Of a stretch of 64,000 nt of DNA, positions 29,501 to 38,273 are shown one piece after another. Numbering within the stretch: position 1 is the stretch's first letter; the number at the start of each line of letters is the position of its first letter. The position numbers and the translations under genes are program-made. The notes beneath the pieces were generated by a model that did not search any database, was not told where the DNA came from, and was given only the letters and a program-made list of their open reading frames with translations. The stretch is from JAVBNC01 sp031551765 (GTDB taxonomy: Bacteria; Desulfobacterota; Desulfovibrionia; Desulfovibrionales; Desulfovibrionaceae). The DNA is taken from NCBI GenBank assembly GCA_031551765.1, contig JAVBNC010000010.1, positions 28,838-92,837 on the forward strand, written 5' to 3'.

Positions 29501-32254
29501 ATGAGCCAGGAATTTATGGATCCGGAAATATTTGCGGATTTCATCATCGAAGCTAAAGAGCACTTGGAGACGATTGAACCGAATTTGCTCGAACTGGAAA
29601 AAACGCCGGACAATCTCGGGCTGCTCAATGAGATATTCCGTCCCATGCACTCGCTCAAGGGGGCATCCGGGTTTCTCGGGCTGAACAAAATGAACGGCCT
29701 GGCCCACAAGGCGGAGAACATTCTGGATGAGCTGCGCAAGGGCTCCATGGGTGTCACCTCGGAAATCATGGACGTGATCCTTACCGCGACGGACGCGTTG
29801 CGCCAGATGATCGACAGTCTGGAACGCAACAACACGGAAGGCGACGTGGACACAGCGCCCATTATCGCCACTCTTGACGCTCTGCTGGCGGGCGGTTCCG
29901 CGCCCGCGGCTCCCGCCCCGGCTCCTGCCGCGCCCGCCCCTGCCGCCGCTCCCGCACTTGCTCCTGCGGCCTCCGCTCCAGAGGTCCCGGCTCCCGCCGC
30001 CCTGAACACGGCGGAGTGGATAGAATCCCGCGCGGATCTGCCCCGCTATGCGTTGACCGCTTTCGGTGAAGACCACCTCAAAGACTTCATTGACGAGGCC
30101 AAGGAAAACACCAGCAATCTCGGCTCCGGCCTGCTGGAACTGGAAAAGCATCCGGACCAGGGCAACATGGTCAACGACCTGTTCCGCTACTTCCACAACC
30201 TCAAGGGCAATTCCGGCATTATCGGCTACCAGGAGATGAACAGTCTCACCCACGAAGCGGAAACGCTGCTCAACGCCGTCCGGCACGGCGAATCCAGCGT
30301 CAGCCGTGAGCTAGTGGATCTGTTGCTCTGCGCCGTGGACGTGCTGGAAGCGCTTATCGCCCGCATTGACCCGCCGAGCAAGGAAGCGCGGCCTTTTGAT
30401 ATCGCGGAACTGGTGGGCAAGCTCCAGCGGGCCGTGTCCGGCGGCGCCATTGAGCTGCCGGACAGCCTACGCGCCGCCGCCCCGACGGGGGGCGCCGCCC
30501 AACAATACGCGGATGAGCCTTCCGCCAAGGGCAGCGGTGATTCCGCGGAAGACCTGAATATTTTCATTGATACCGTCACCCAGCAGTTCAACGCCATAGG
30601 CGTGGCCCTGGAAGAACTGCGCAAGGACGGCAGCAACCGCGATTATATCGACGGGCTGTTCCGCAGCCTGAGCACCCTGCAGAACTGCAGCGGCTTCATG
30701 GGCCTGGACGAAATCAAGGTTTACGCCCAGCGCACGGCGGGCATTGTGGACCAGGCGCGTATTTCCGGCCTGGATTTTTCGTTGATGGTCGACCTGATGG
30801 ATCAGGAATGTGCCATTTTAAAAGATATGTTCACAGCGGCCATTGAGAACCTGAAAGCCAGCATCGGCGGTGCGGAAAGCGCTCCGCAAGCCGCGGCGGC
30901 GCCTGCCGTTCCCGCTGCGGCCGCCCCTGCGGCCCCCGCCGCTGCTCCGGCCGCGCCCGCCGCTCCGGCTTCCCCGCCTCCGGCGGCCAAACCCGCCGCT
31001 CCGGCAGCCGCCGCCAAGGCCGCGCCCAAGGCGGCGGATGATTCGCACAGCAAGGCCTCTTCCACCATCCGCGTGGACCACGAAAAGCTGGACCATCTGA
31101 TGAACCTCATCGGTGAGCTGATCATCAACCGCAACCGCTACTCCATGCTGGCCCGCCAGTTGGAGGACACGGCCAATGTGGACGTGGGCCGCGTGGCCCA
31201 GGACCTGACGGAAACCACCTACGCCATGGCCCGCATTTCTGATGACCTTCAGGATACCATCATGAAGGTGCGCATGGTGCCGGTTTCCTCGGTATTTTCC
31301 CGCTTCCCCCGTCTGGTGCGTGACCTTTCCCGCAAAAGCGGCAAGGAAGTAGACCTGATCATGGAAGGCGAGGAAACGGAACTGGACAAGAGCGTGGTGG
31401 AAGTCATAGGCGACCCCCTGGTGCACCTTATCCGGAACTCTATGGACCACGGCGTGGAAATGGAAGATGTGCGCCGCGAAAAAGGCAAGGACCCCAAGGG
31501 CAAAGTCTGGCTGCGCGCCTACCATAAAGGCAACTCCGTGGCCATTGAGATTGAGGACGACGGCAAGGGCATTGACCCGGAAAAAATGCGCGAAGTGGCC
31601 ATACGCAAAGGGGTCATCACTCCAGAAGAAGCCAAGAACCTGGACGACCGCGAGTCCATGGAACTTATCTTCGCGCCCGGTTTCTCCTCGGCGGAAGTCA
31701 TTACCGACATCTCCGGCCGGGGCGTGGGCATGGACGTGGTGCGCACCAACATCAAAAGCCTCAAGGGCAGCATCAGCATCAGCTCGGAAGTGGACAAGGG
31801 GACGCGTTTCACCCTGTCCCTGCCCTTGACGCTGGCGATTATCGACGCTTTGATGGTCAACGTGGACAAGGAAACCTTTGCCATACCCCTGGACGCTGTT
31901 TCCGAAACCACGAAAATAGAAGCCCGACGCCTTACCGACGTGAAAGGCCGCAAAGCCGTTACCCTGCGCGGGGAAGTGCTGGGCATTCTCAGCCTGGCGG
32001 ACCTTCTGGGCCTGCCCTGCAACATGCACAACCAGGAAGTGCTGTCCGTGGTCGTCATTCACGACAACGACCGCCGCCTGGGTCTGGTGGTGGACCGCCT
32101 GTTGGAGCGGCAGGAAATAGTCATCAAGCCGCTCAGTTCCTACCTGGGTGACTTGAAAGGCATATCGGGCGCCACCATCATGGGAGACGGCAGCGTCATC
32201 CTGATTCTGGACCCGCACGAAATCTACATGATGGCCACCTCCAAGGCCTTGTAA
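29501..32254 (+). CDS. cheA: Chemotaxis histidine kinase CheA with three Hpt-like domains
   Basis: 917 aa from ATG 29501 (GGATGGGG before it; ATG 29492 is the alternative). Hpt1 has His50 in RPMHSLKG and Hpt2 His232 in RYFHNLKG. A third Hpt-like segment (residues about 350-440) reads FRSLSTLQNCSG, with Ser391 in place of His and Gln394 in place of Lys, so it cannot be phosphorylated there. A long alanine- and proline-rich linker precedes the dimerisation domain (HLMNLIGELIINRNR). The ATPase has HLIRNSMDHG (N box), EIEDDGKGID (G1) and GRGVGMDVV (G2). A CheW-like regulatory domain ends the chain. Last gene before a strong terminator. Confidence 0.95.
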   Translation: MSQEFMDPEIFADFIIEAKEHLETIEPNLLELEKTPDNLGLLNEIFRPMHSLKGASGFLGLNKMNGLAHKAENILDELRKGSMGVTSEIMDVILTATDALRQMIDSLERNNTEGDVDTAPIIATLDALLAGGSAPAAPAPAPAAPAPAAAPALAPAASAPEVPAPAALNTAEWIESRADLPRYALTAFGEDHLKDFIDEAKENTSNLGSGLLELEKHPDQGNMVNDLFRYFHNLKGNSGIIGYQEMNSLTHEAETLLNAVRHGESSVSRELVDLLLCAVDVLEALIARIDPPSKEARPFDIAELVGKLQRAVSGGAIELPDSLRAAAPTGGAAQQYADEPSAKGSGDSAEDLNIFIDTVTQQFNAIGVALEELRKDGSNRDYIDGLFRSLSTLQNCSGFMGLDEIKVYAQRTAGIVDQARISGLDFSLMVDLMDQECAILKDMFTAAIENLKASIGGAESAPQAAAAPAVPAAAAPAAPAAAPAAPAAPASPPPAAKPAAPAAAAKAAPKAADDSHSKASSTIRVDHEKLDHLMNLIGELIINRNRYSMLARQLEDTANVDVGRVAQDLTETTYAMARISDDLQDTIMKVRMVPVSSVFSRFPRLVRDLSRKSGKEVDLIMEGEETELDKSVVEVIGDPLVHLIRNSMDHGVEMEDVRREKGKDPKGKVWLRAYHKGNSVAIEIEDDGKGIDPEKMREVAIRKGVITPEEAKNLDDRESMELIFAPGFSSAEVITDISGRGVGMDVVRTNIKSLKGSISISSEVDKGTRFTLSLPLTLAIIDALMVNVDKETFAIPLDAVSETTKIEARRLTDVKGRKAVTLRGEVLGILSLADLLGLPCNMHNQEVLSVVVIHDNDRRLGLVVDRLLERQEIVIKPLSSYLGDLKGISGATIMGDGSVILILDPHEIYMMATSKAL

Positions 32255-32268
32255 ACGCATGCAGCCCG

Positions 32269-32298
32269 GCGGCGCTCCCCCCGGAGCGCCGCTTTTTT
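32269..32298 (+). terminator. Rho-independent terminator of the chemotaxis operon
   Basis: Stem GCGGCGCTCC (32269-32278), loop CCCC, GGAGCGCCGC (32283-32292), six T. Ten perfect pairs, 15 bases after the cheA stop. Confidence 0.93.
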
Positions 32299-32311
32299 AT
32301 GAGCCCCCACT

Positions 32312-33451
32312 ATGAGCAGTAAACCTGTCCTTTTCCGCGTCAACAATAACCTGAATATAGGCGGCATCACCAGCCGGCTGCGCCTGGTGCTGCCGCTGCT
32401 CTGCAATGATTATTCCGTGCATGTGGTCACCTACAGAACTGAAGGCATACTGGCGGACGAGCTGCGCGACAAGGGCATAAGCGTGCACCATGTGCCTATT
32501 CCCTCCAAGTGGAGCCCCCTGGGCATTCACGCGCTGGCGAAACTGCTGCGTAAGGAAAACGCGCGCATTGTGCACACCCATTCCTTTGGCGGCAATATCT
32601 CCGGCATTCTGGCCGCCTCTCTGGCCAAAGTCCCGGTGCGCATCGGCCAAGTGCACACGCGGCAGCAGCACTGGTATGGCAAGACGGAACTGCACCGCAA
32701 AAAGCAAATGTTCGAGGAATACTGCGTCCACAGCCTGTTTTCGGACGCAGTCCTTTTTCCCTCCCAGGCGGCGCTGGACTATTTCGTGCCCCACTGCCCC
32801 GTGGCCGCGCGCAAGCTGGAAGTGCTCTACAACGGGGTTTCCCTGCCGCAGCGGGGCGAGGGAGAGAGTCTGGATCTGCGGGCCATGCTGGATATCAGAC
32901 CGGGCGTCAAAATTTTAGGTTTTGTGGGCCGTACTGCCGACAGCAAGGGGCTGGACTTCGCTTTTTCTTTCATGCGGCGGCTGCGGGAAAAAAGCCCGGA
33001 CTACTGCCTGGTGGTGGTGGGCGATGTGGAAAAAAGCGAGACGGGGCGCATTTTTAAAGTTGAAGCAGACAAGCTGGGCGGCAAACTCATCCACTGCGTG
33101 GGCCTGCGCCGGAATGTGGCGCCTTTTTACAACGCCTTTGACGGCTTTTTCTTCCCCTCCGAACCCTGGTCCGAAGCCCTGCCCGGCGTGGTGCTGGAAG
33201 CCGCTTCCCTTGGTCTGCCCATTCTTTCCCGCCACAACGACACCGTACGGGAAATAGCCGGGTTTTATCCGGCCGTGCACTTCATGGACGATGAGGACGA
33301 CCCCCTGGAAGCCGTGACCAGCCTCTTCGCGCTTCCACCCGCTTCCCCGGACCCCATCCGCAAAATTTTCAGCGTGGAAGCCATGGCTGCCCGCACCAAG
33401 GCGCTGTATGAGCGGCTTTTGCGGGGAAAGGCCGGGGGTGGTACGGGTTAG
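32312..33451 (+). CDS. Glycosyltransferase family 4
   Basis: 379 aa. Start VLFRVNNNLNIGGITSRLRLVLP and HSFGGNISGILAA form the acceptor side. GRTADSKGLDFAFSFMRRL and the motif FFPSEPWSEALPGVVLEAASLGLPIL are the GT4 donor-binding signature with two conserved Glu. Predicted to transfer a sugar in polysaccharide or lipopolysaccharide synthesis. It starts 14 bp after the terminator, so it needs its own promoter or read-through; no strong promoter is seen. Confidence 0.88.
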   Translation: MSSKPVLFRVNNNLNIGGITSRLRLVLPLLCNDYSVHVVTYRTEGILADELRDKGISVHHVPIPSKWSPLGIHALAKLLRKENARIVHTHSFGGNISGILAASLAKVPVRIGQVHTRQQHWYGKTELHRKKQMFEEYCVHSLFSDAVLFPSQAALDYFVPHCPVAARKLEVLYNGVSLPQRGEGESLDLRAMLDIRPGVKILGFVGRTADSKGLDFAFSFMRRLREKSPDYCLVVVGDVEKSETGRIFKVEADKLGGKLIHCVGLRRNVAPFYNAFDGFFFPSEPWSEALPGVVLEAASLGLPILSRHNDTVREIAGFYPAVHFMDDEDDPLEAVTSLFALPPASPDPIRKIFSVEAMAARTKALYERLLRGKAGGGTG

Positions 33452-33458
33452 TAGACAC

Positions 33459-33545
33459 CCTGAGGAAGGGGAGAACCTTTCTTGAAAGAAAGGTTTTCCC
33501 CTTCCTCAGGACCTCCCTCCCCTTTCCAAAGAACTTTGACAGGGG
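33459..33545 (+). repeat. Dispersed hairpin element, copy 1
   Basis: CCTGAGGAAGGGG... (33459 on) pairs with ...CCCCTTCCTCAGG (ending 33510), a stem of over 20 bp with a very short loop. A conserved tail (CCTTTCCAAAGAACTTT, about 33520-33537) follows. The same hairpin and tail occur in reverse orientation at 57572-57660. Here it follows the GT4 stop by 7 bp and lies between convergent genes, so it may also end transcription. Confidence 0.75.
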
Positions 33546-33593
33546 ATAGCGACCTTGGGTTGAACGTCTTTTATTTATTCGCGCATAAGCGAA

Positions 33594-33633
33594 AAATGCA
33601 CGGGCTGCGGTTTGCGTCACAGCCCGTGCATTT
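33594..33633 (-). terminator. Rho-independent terminator of the M81 peptidase gene
   Basis: On the minus strand AAATGCACGGGCTG pairs with CAGCCCGTGCATTT around a 12-nt loop, then T5. A 14-bp stem 19 bp after the stop of 33653-35146. Confidence 0.85.
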
Positions 33634-33652
33634 ATTCGTATAGTAGATAGCG

Positions 33653-35146
33653 TCAGGAGCGGGGAGTAGCCGGGGGCCAGTCCGGGCTTTCCTCCAGCGG
33701 GAAAGAGGGCTTGACCCTGTGGGCAAAAGTAAAGTTTTTAGGGTGTTGGGAAGCCATGCCCGGCGCATCCACCTCAAGAACTTCCACAGCCATGGGTTCG
33801 TAAGACGCCCGGTACTGCTGGGACGACTTGACCACGATGATCTTCTTTTCCAGCGGTTCAACACCGTTGCGCCGGAACACTTCCGGGTCCATGGGCTGAA
33901 AGCGTTTGGAACAGACCACCACCTCCACACCCTCTATCTCCAGTATCGCGCTCAACCCGGCCTCAATGGCAAGCCCCCTGCGCGCGGGACCCTTGTTGCG
34001 GAAAGAGCCGTCGCTGACCGTTTTGACAAGGGCTTTTGTTTCCACCGGAGCACCGCTGATGGGTTCGCTTTTCCCTCCAAGCCGCACGGTTATTTGCGTG
34101 CCGGGCATGGCTTTGGCCGCCTGAAGCGCGGTTTCCGGGTCCACCATGATGGCTATGGCCGCGTCCCGCGCGCCCATGGCCAGCAGCGCGGACAGCATGT
34201 GGGTGGAATCCGCCTGTGCGCCGCCGCCGGGGTTGTCGGAAACGTCAGCAAGAATAATGGGGCCTTTTTCCGCCTTCATGGCCCGGCTGATGGCCTCTTC
34301 CGGGGTGAACATGGTTTTGGTGAAGCGGTAGCGGTCGCGCATGATGCGGTCCGCGAAGTCGTCAACCACGGCCGTGGCCAGGGTTTCGTCGTTGTCGGCA
34401 ACGGCCAGGGCGGACATGGTGGCGTTGGGCGTGTCCGAGCGGAAAAATCCGTAAAATAATGTCGCGCTGAGCACTCCGGTTTTTTGTTCCCATTCCTGCA
34501 GCAGTTTCGAGTAGGTGACCGCCGGTTCCTTGCTGGTGCTGAAAGGCGGGCAGAGCAGGGGAATGGGCCGTAGCTTCATGACTGGCTTCACTTCGCCCCG
34601 CAGGGTGCGCAACATAAGCCGCGCCACCTCTTTGGCCCGCTCGTGGGGGTCCACATGGGGGTTGCATTTGAAGCCGATGAATGCGGTGGCATGCTCGATC
34701 ATTTTTGGGCTGATGTTGCCGTGCAGGTCCAAGGTGGTCATGATGGGCAGGTCCGGCCCGACAATGGCCCGCAGCCCTTCCAGAAGCTCGCCTTCGCCGT
34801 CCAGGGAATCCTCCACGACCATGGCGCCGTGCAGCGAAAGCAAAATGCCGTCCACGGGGTTTTTCCGCGCGGCTTCATAGATAATGTTTTGCACGTAGGC
34901 ATACGCTTCGCGCGTTACCTTGCCGCCGGGCATGGCGTTGGCGGCTATGGCCGGTATCAGAGTGGCTCCTTCGGCTTCGCAAGCGTCGATAAAGCCGCCT
35001 AGTTCCGTATCCGTGCCCCGGGCAAAGGGCAGCATTTCGTCGGCGTTTTTCAGGTACCGCGCGCGGAAGGCGTCCAGATCCGTGTGTTTGCTAACAAAAG
35101 AACTGGTCTCGTGCTTGAATTCGGCTACCAGCAGACGTTTGGGCAT
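33653..35146 (-). CDS. M81 family metallopeptidase (MlrC-like)
   Basis: 497 aa from ATG 35146 with AAGGAG before it; ATG 35170 is less likely. Typical MlrC/DUF1485 motifs: EFKHETSSFV, LLSLHGAMVVE, TTLDLHGNISPKM, GFKCNPHVDPHERA, LADVSDNPGGGAQADSTHML and RLGGKSEP. Histidines and aspartates in these motifs bind zinc in the family whose founder hydrolyses linear microcystin. The natural substrate here is unknown; cyclic or modified small molecules are plausible. Encoded after a DcuC-type transporter, which may import its substrate. Confidence 0.88.
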   Translation of the reverse strand: MPKRLLVAEFKHETSSFVSKHTDLDAFRARYLKNADEMLPFARGTDTELGGFIDACEAEGATLIPAIAANAMPGGKVTREAYAYVQNIIYEAARKNPVDGILLSLHGAMVVEDSLDGEGELLEGLRAIVGPDLPIMTTLDLHGNISPKMIEHATAFIGFKCNPHVDPHERAKEVARLMLRTLRGEVKPVMKLRPIPLLCPPFSTSKEPAVTYSKLLQEWEQKTGVLSATLFYGFFRSDTPNATMSALAVADNDETLATAVVDDFADRIMRDRYRFTKTMFTPEEAISRAMKAEKGPIILADVSDNPGGGAQADSTHMLSALLAMGARDAAIAIMVDPETALQAAKAMPGTQITVRLGGKSEPISGAPVETKALVKTVSDGSFRNKGPARRGLAIEAGLSAILEIEGVEVVVCSKRFQPMDPEVFRRNGVEPLEKKIIVVKSSQQYRASYEPMAVEVLEVDAPGMASQHPKNFTFAHRVKPSFPLEESPDWPPATPRS

Positions 35147-35219
35147 GGCATTCTCCTTATGGGGTGACACGAGGTTTAGCTTTGCAGGTCTGAAGGGAAA
35201 AGCAGCCGCCAGCAGCCGT

Positions 35220-36626
35220 TCAGTAAAAGATCAGCGAGGATGCGACCATGACGGCAAGCGTGCCCGCGGCCGGGATGGCTATTCTGCGCACAATGTCAAA
35301 GGGGCTTTCGCCTGAAACACCCGCCACGGCCACCACCACCGCGCTGATGGGTGAAGTGATGCGGCCCATGCCCGAAGCAAGCTGCATGGGCAGCAGAATC
35401 TTGACGGCGGGGAAAGAGAGCTCCTTGGCTATCTTGGGCGCCAGAGCGGCAAAAGAAAAGAAGGAAGCGTTGGCGGAGCCCATGAGTACGGACGACAGCA
35501 CCATGACCAGGGTCATGAGCAGTATCATGGCGACTGGCCCGAAACCGGCGTTTTGCGCGGAGGAAATGAACAGGTCCACGGTGCCCGTGGCCATCAGGCC
35601 CTTGGCAAAGGTTTCACCGGCTACGATAAGAGTGAGCACGCGGGCGAACATTCTGCCCATGAATTCGAAGATAACCATGAAATTCTTGAATACTTCCTTG
35701 GCGTTACGGTGGCGTATGCATTCGCAGGCAAGGGATATGGCCATGGAGATGAGCATGGCGGTCACTACGTCCACGCGACAGCTCTTTATGCCGTAGGGGC
35801 TGAAAACCATCAGCAGCGTCAGCGGGATGGTGGGGAGGATAATGTAGTATTTCGGTGCCGGCGGGCTGTTGTCCGCAACCACGGCGGCCGTCTTTACTTC
35901 TTTTTCCTCCGTGGGGTTGCCGTATATTTTCCCCAGCTTTTCCTTTTTGTCATAATAGCGCTGCGTAAAGAAAAGCAGGACTGCCGCGGTGGTCCACGAA
36001 ACCATAGCCACGGGCATCTGATAGCTGATGAAATACTCCATAATATCCAGGCCGGAGTTCGTGGCGGCCAGGTTGGCGTTGCCGGAGCCGGGTCCTATGC
36101 CGAACCCGCCGCAGAGCACCACCATGGTGGCGGCGGAAAGCGAACTTGCGCCAAGGGCGACGATGACCGGGTAAATGGTGACCATCAGCAGCATGGCAAG
36201 GCCTGAGGCGCTGGCAATGAACATTTTAAGGAAGACGCCCACTAGAAAAGCAAGGGACATCATAAGATACGGGGCTTTCAAGCGGCTTAATGGCTTTATG
36301 AGCGCGTCCACCATGACTTTGCTGGCGCCGATCTTGTCCATGTAGGTAGCATAGCCGCCGGCGGACATGATGATCAGCCCGAGACCGGCTACTCTGGCGC
36401 TTAGTGTGCGTTCAATGAATTTAAACAGGTCAAACCCTATAAAACCGGTGGATTTGACTTTTCCGGGCAGTATTTCAGCCGGGCCCGCACCAAGAAATAC
36501 CGCAAACAGCATTAATACCAACCCGCCGACAAACAAAACAACTTGAGGCTGATAGCGTTTGATTAAGAATTTCACAATAAAAATTGTAACGACCAAGGAA
36601 GCCAGTGCGCCTAGTGCCTGTTGCAT
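35220..36626 (-). CDS. DcuC-family C4-dicarboxylate transporter
   Basis: 468 aa, about 12 hydrophobic segments over the whole length, starting QQALGALASLVVTIFIVKFLI. Family features: GGYATYMDKIGASKVMVDALIKPL, FIASASGLAMLLMVTIYPVI, CGGFGIGPGSGNANLAATNSG, SGMGRITSPISAVVVAVAGV. DcuC carriers exchange C4-dicarboxylates in anaerobes. Operon with the M81 peptidase (74-bp gap), so the true substrate may be the peptidase's. Inner membrane. Confidence 0.85.
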   Translation of the reverse strand: MQQALGALASLVVTIFIVKFLIKRYQPQVVLFVGGLVLMLFAVFLGAGPAEILPGKVKSTGFIGFDLFKFIERTLSARVAGLGLIIMSAGGYATYMDKIGASKVMVDALIKPLSRLKAPYLMMSLAFLVGVFLKMFIASASGLAMLLMVTIYPVIVALGASSLSAATMVVLCGGFGIGPGSGNANLAATNSGLDIMEYFISYQMPVAMVSWTTAAVLLFFTQRYYDKKEKLGKIYGNPTEEKEVKTAAVVADNSPPAPKYYIILPTIPLTLLMVFSPYGIKSCRVDVVTAMLISMAISLACECIRHRNAKEVFKNFMVIFEFMGRMFARVLTLIVAGETFAKGLMATGTVDLFISSAQNAGFGPVAMILLMTLVMVLSSVLMGSANASFFSFAALAPKIAKELSFPAVKILLPMQLASGMGRITSPISAVVVAVAGVSGESPFDIVRRIAIPAAGTLAVMVASSLIFY

Positions 36627-36978
36627 TGTCAGTCCTCTCTGTTTTGAGTCTAATCGTCTGGGCAGCAGGGTATTCTTTGAATATCTTTGGACTGTTACGA
36701 TGTGAATCCGGCAATGCTGTCTGTTACAAGGGACATTTTCTCCTTTTATATGGCTAACAAGATTGAAACGAGTGAGTATATAAGTTATTTTATAGTTATT
36801 GTGCTATGTGGTGGGGGAGTAAATGCTTTCCTTGCAGCATATGAATTTGTTAGTTCAAAAATAAAAAAATGTCGACAGTAAAATATATCCCGGCGACGGT
36901 ATATAGATTTTGATACAAAAGCCGATAGCGGCATATGGCGGAAGCTCAGAAAGCGCGAAGCGGCGGAAAAGATGCCGC
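36627..36978. other. AT-rich intergenic region upstream of dcuC
   Basis: 352 bp, clearly lower in GC than the flanks. It must hold the promoter of the minus-strand transporter. A plus-strand 55-64 aa frame (about 36687-36881, containing YFIVIVLCGGGVNAFLAAYEFV) is open, but has no ribosome-binding site and atypical codons, so I do not call a gene. Confidence 0.4.
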
Positions 36979-37013
36979 AAAAAAAACGGACCGGAGAAAA
37001 TCTCCAGTCCGTT
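36979..37013 (-). terminator. Rho-independent terminator of ndk
   Basis: On the minus strand AACGGACTGGAGA, TTT, TCTCCGGTCCGTT (one G-T pair) followed by T8. 21 bp after the ndk stop; it ends the mla-ndk transcript. Confidence 0.9.
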
Positions 37014-37033
37014 AAAAGTGAATGAGGGGTGGG

Positions 37034-37450
37034 TTAACGAATGTCCAGCGCGCTGAAGAAATAGGAAATTTCCTGCTTGGCGGTGTCTGGGCCGTCAGAA
37101 CCGTGCACGGCGTTGGCTTGCAGGCTTTGGGCGTAGAGCTTGCGGATGGTGCCCGCTTCCGCGTTGGCGGGGTTGGTGGCGCCCATCAGGTCGCGATAGC
37201 GCTTGATGGCGTTGGCGCCTTCCAGCACGGAGACGACCACCGGGCCGGAAGCCATGTATTCGGTCAACTCGCCAAAAAAGGGACGCTCGCGGTGCACGGC
37301 GTAAAAGCCTTCGGCATCGGCCTTGCTGAGCTGGATGCGCTTCATGGCCACGATGCGCAGGCCGGATTCCTCGATCATTTTCAGTATGGCGCCTATGTAA
37401 TTGCGTTCCACCGCATCGGGTTTGATAATGGATAGAGTGCGTTCCCGCAT
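37034..37450 (-). CDS. ndk: Nucleoside diphosphate kinase
   Basis: 138 aa from ATG 37450. MRERTLSIIKPDAVERNYIG at the start, VHRERPFFGELTEYMASGPVV, and the active site NAVHGSDG with the phosphorylated His. Transfers phosphate between nucleoside di- and triphosphates. Follows mlaA by 34 bp, last gene of the transcript. Confidence 0.96.
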   Translation of the reverse strand: MRERTLSIIKPDAVERNYIGAILKMIEESGLRIVAMKRIQLSKADAEGFYAVHRERPFFGELTEYMASGPVVVSVLEGANAIKRYRDLMGATNPANAEAGTIRKLYAQSLQANAVHGSDGPDTAKQEISYFFSALDIR

Positions 37451-37484
37451 GTAATTCTCCGCGTTGTTACAGGTTGCTAGATAG

Positions 37485-38273
37485 TTATTTGGCGACCTTG
37501 GCCCGCCGGTACTGGACAAAGGCGTCCCGTACGGCCGTGTATGGCTCAATGGCGGATTTGGTCACGTCGTCGTAAGCGTCGAGAATGGCGTCCAGGTTCG
37601 TAAACACCCTCCCGCCCGCCAAAGACCAGGAGAGCTGCCAAGGCTCGACATAGGTGAGGGGGTCCAGAAAGTAATCGCCCACCACGCCAACGGAATCCCT
37701 GGCGGTGCTGGGGCCGAGCAGGGGCCAGTAGAGGTACAGGCCTTCGCCCACACCCCACACGCCAAAGGTTTGACCCATGTCTTCCGGGTCCATGCCGTCG
37801 AATTCGCGGTGGCGGCTGGCCACGTTGAACAGGCCGCCTATGCCCGCGCTGGTGTTGATGATGAAACGGCTGAACTCCAGGCTGGCCATGCGGCCTTTGC
37901 CTTGCAGCAGGTTGTTGGCGAAACGCACGGGAAACGCCAGGTTGAAAAAGAAATTGCGCAGGCTGTCACGCAAAAGCTGCGGCGTAATAGTGACATAGAC
38001 CTTGTTCAGGGGGCGGGCAGCGTAGGTGATGAAGCCGTCGTTAAAGACGAACACCGCTCTGTTCCAGGGTTCCAGGGGATCCGGTATCAGCTGGGTATTG
38101 TATGCCGCGTCCAGATAGGCGTCGTCGTCATCCAGGGAGGCCGTAACAGCGCCATTGTGAACGGAGAAGGGCGCGGAAGCCGCAGCTTCCCCGGCCGCGC
38201 CGTTTGGGTGGGCGGCGCAGCCCGTCAGCGCCAGCAGCGCGCAGAAGCAGAGTAAGGCCGTAACGCGTTTCAT
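37485..38273 (-). CDS. mlaA: MlaA (VacJ) outer-membrane lipoprotein
   Basis: 262 aa. Signal peptide with lipobox LALTGC (Cys at about 19). The family core is DPLEPWNRAVFVFNDGF, RPLNKVYVTITP, FNLAFPVRFANNLLQGK, RFIINTSAGIGGLFNVA, GQTFGVWGVGEGLYLYWPLL. MlaA removes misplaced phospholipid from the outer leaflet. Overlaps mlaC by 4 nt. Confidence 0.94.
   Translation of the reverse strand: MKRVTALLCFCALLALTGCAAHPNGAAGEAAASAPFSVHNGAVTASLDDDDAYLDAAYNTQLIPDPLEPWNRAVFVFNDGFITYAARPLNKVYVTITPQLLRDSLRNFFFNLAFPVRFANNLLQGKGRMASLEFSRFIINTSAGIGGLFNVASRHREFDGMDPEDMGQTFGVWGVGEGLYLYWPLLGPSTARDSVGVVGDYFLDPLTYVEPWQLSWSLAGGRVFTNLDAILDAYDDVTKSAIEPYTAVRDAFVQYRRAKVAK

Noticed and set aside
28276..32260. Two long minus frames (577 and 480 codons)
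   Set aside because: Both are antisense to cheW-like, cheY and cheA; low-complexity sequence comes from the Ala/Pro linkers read backward.
36687..36881. Plus-strand frame with a hydrophobic segment
   Set aside because: TTG or weak ATG start, no ribosome-binding site, AT-rich codons unlike the neighbours; more likely promoter DNA.
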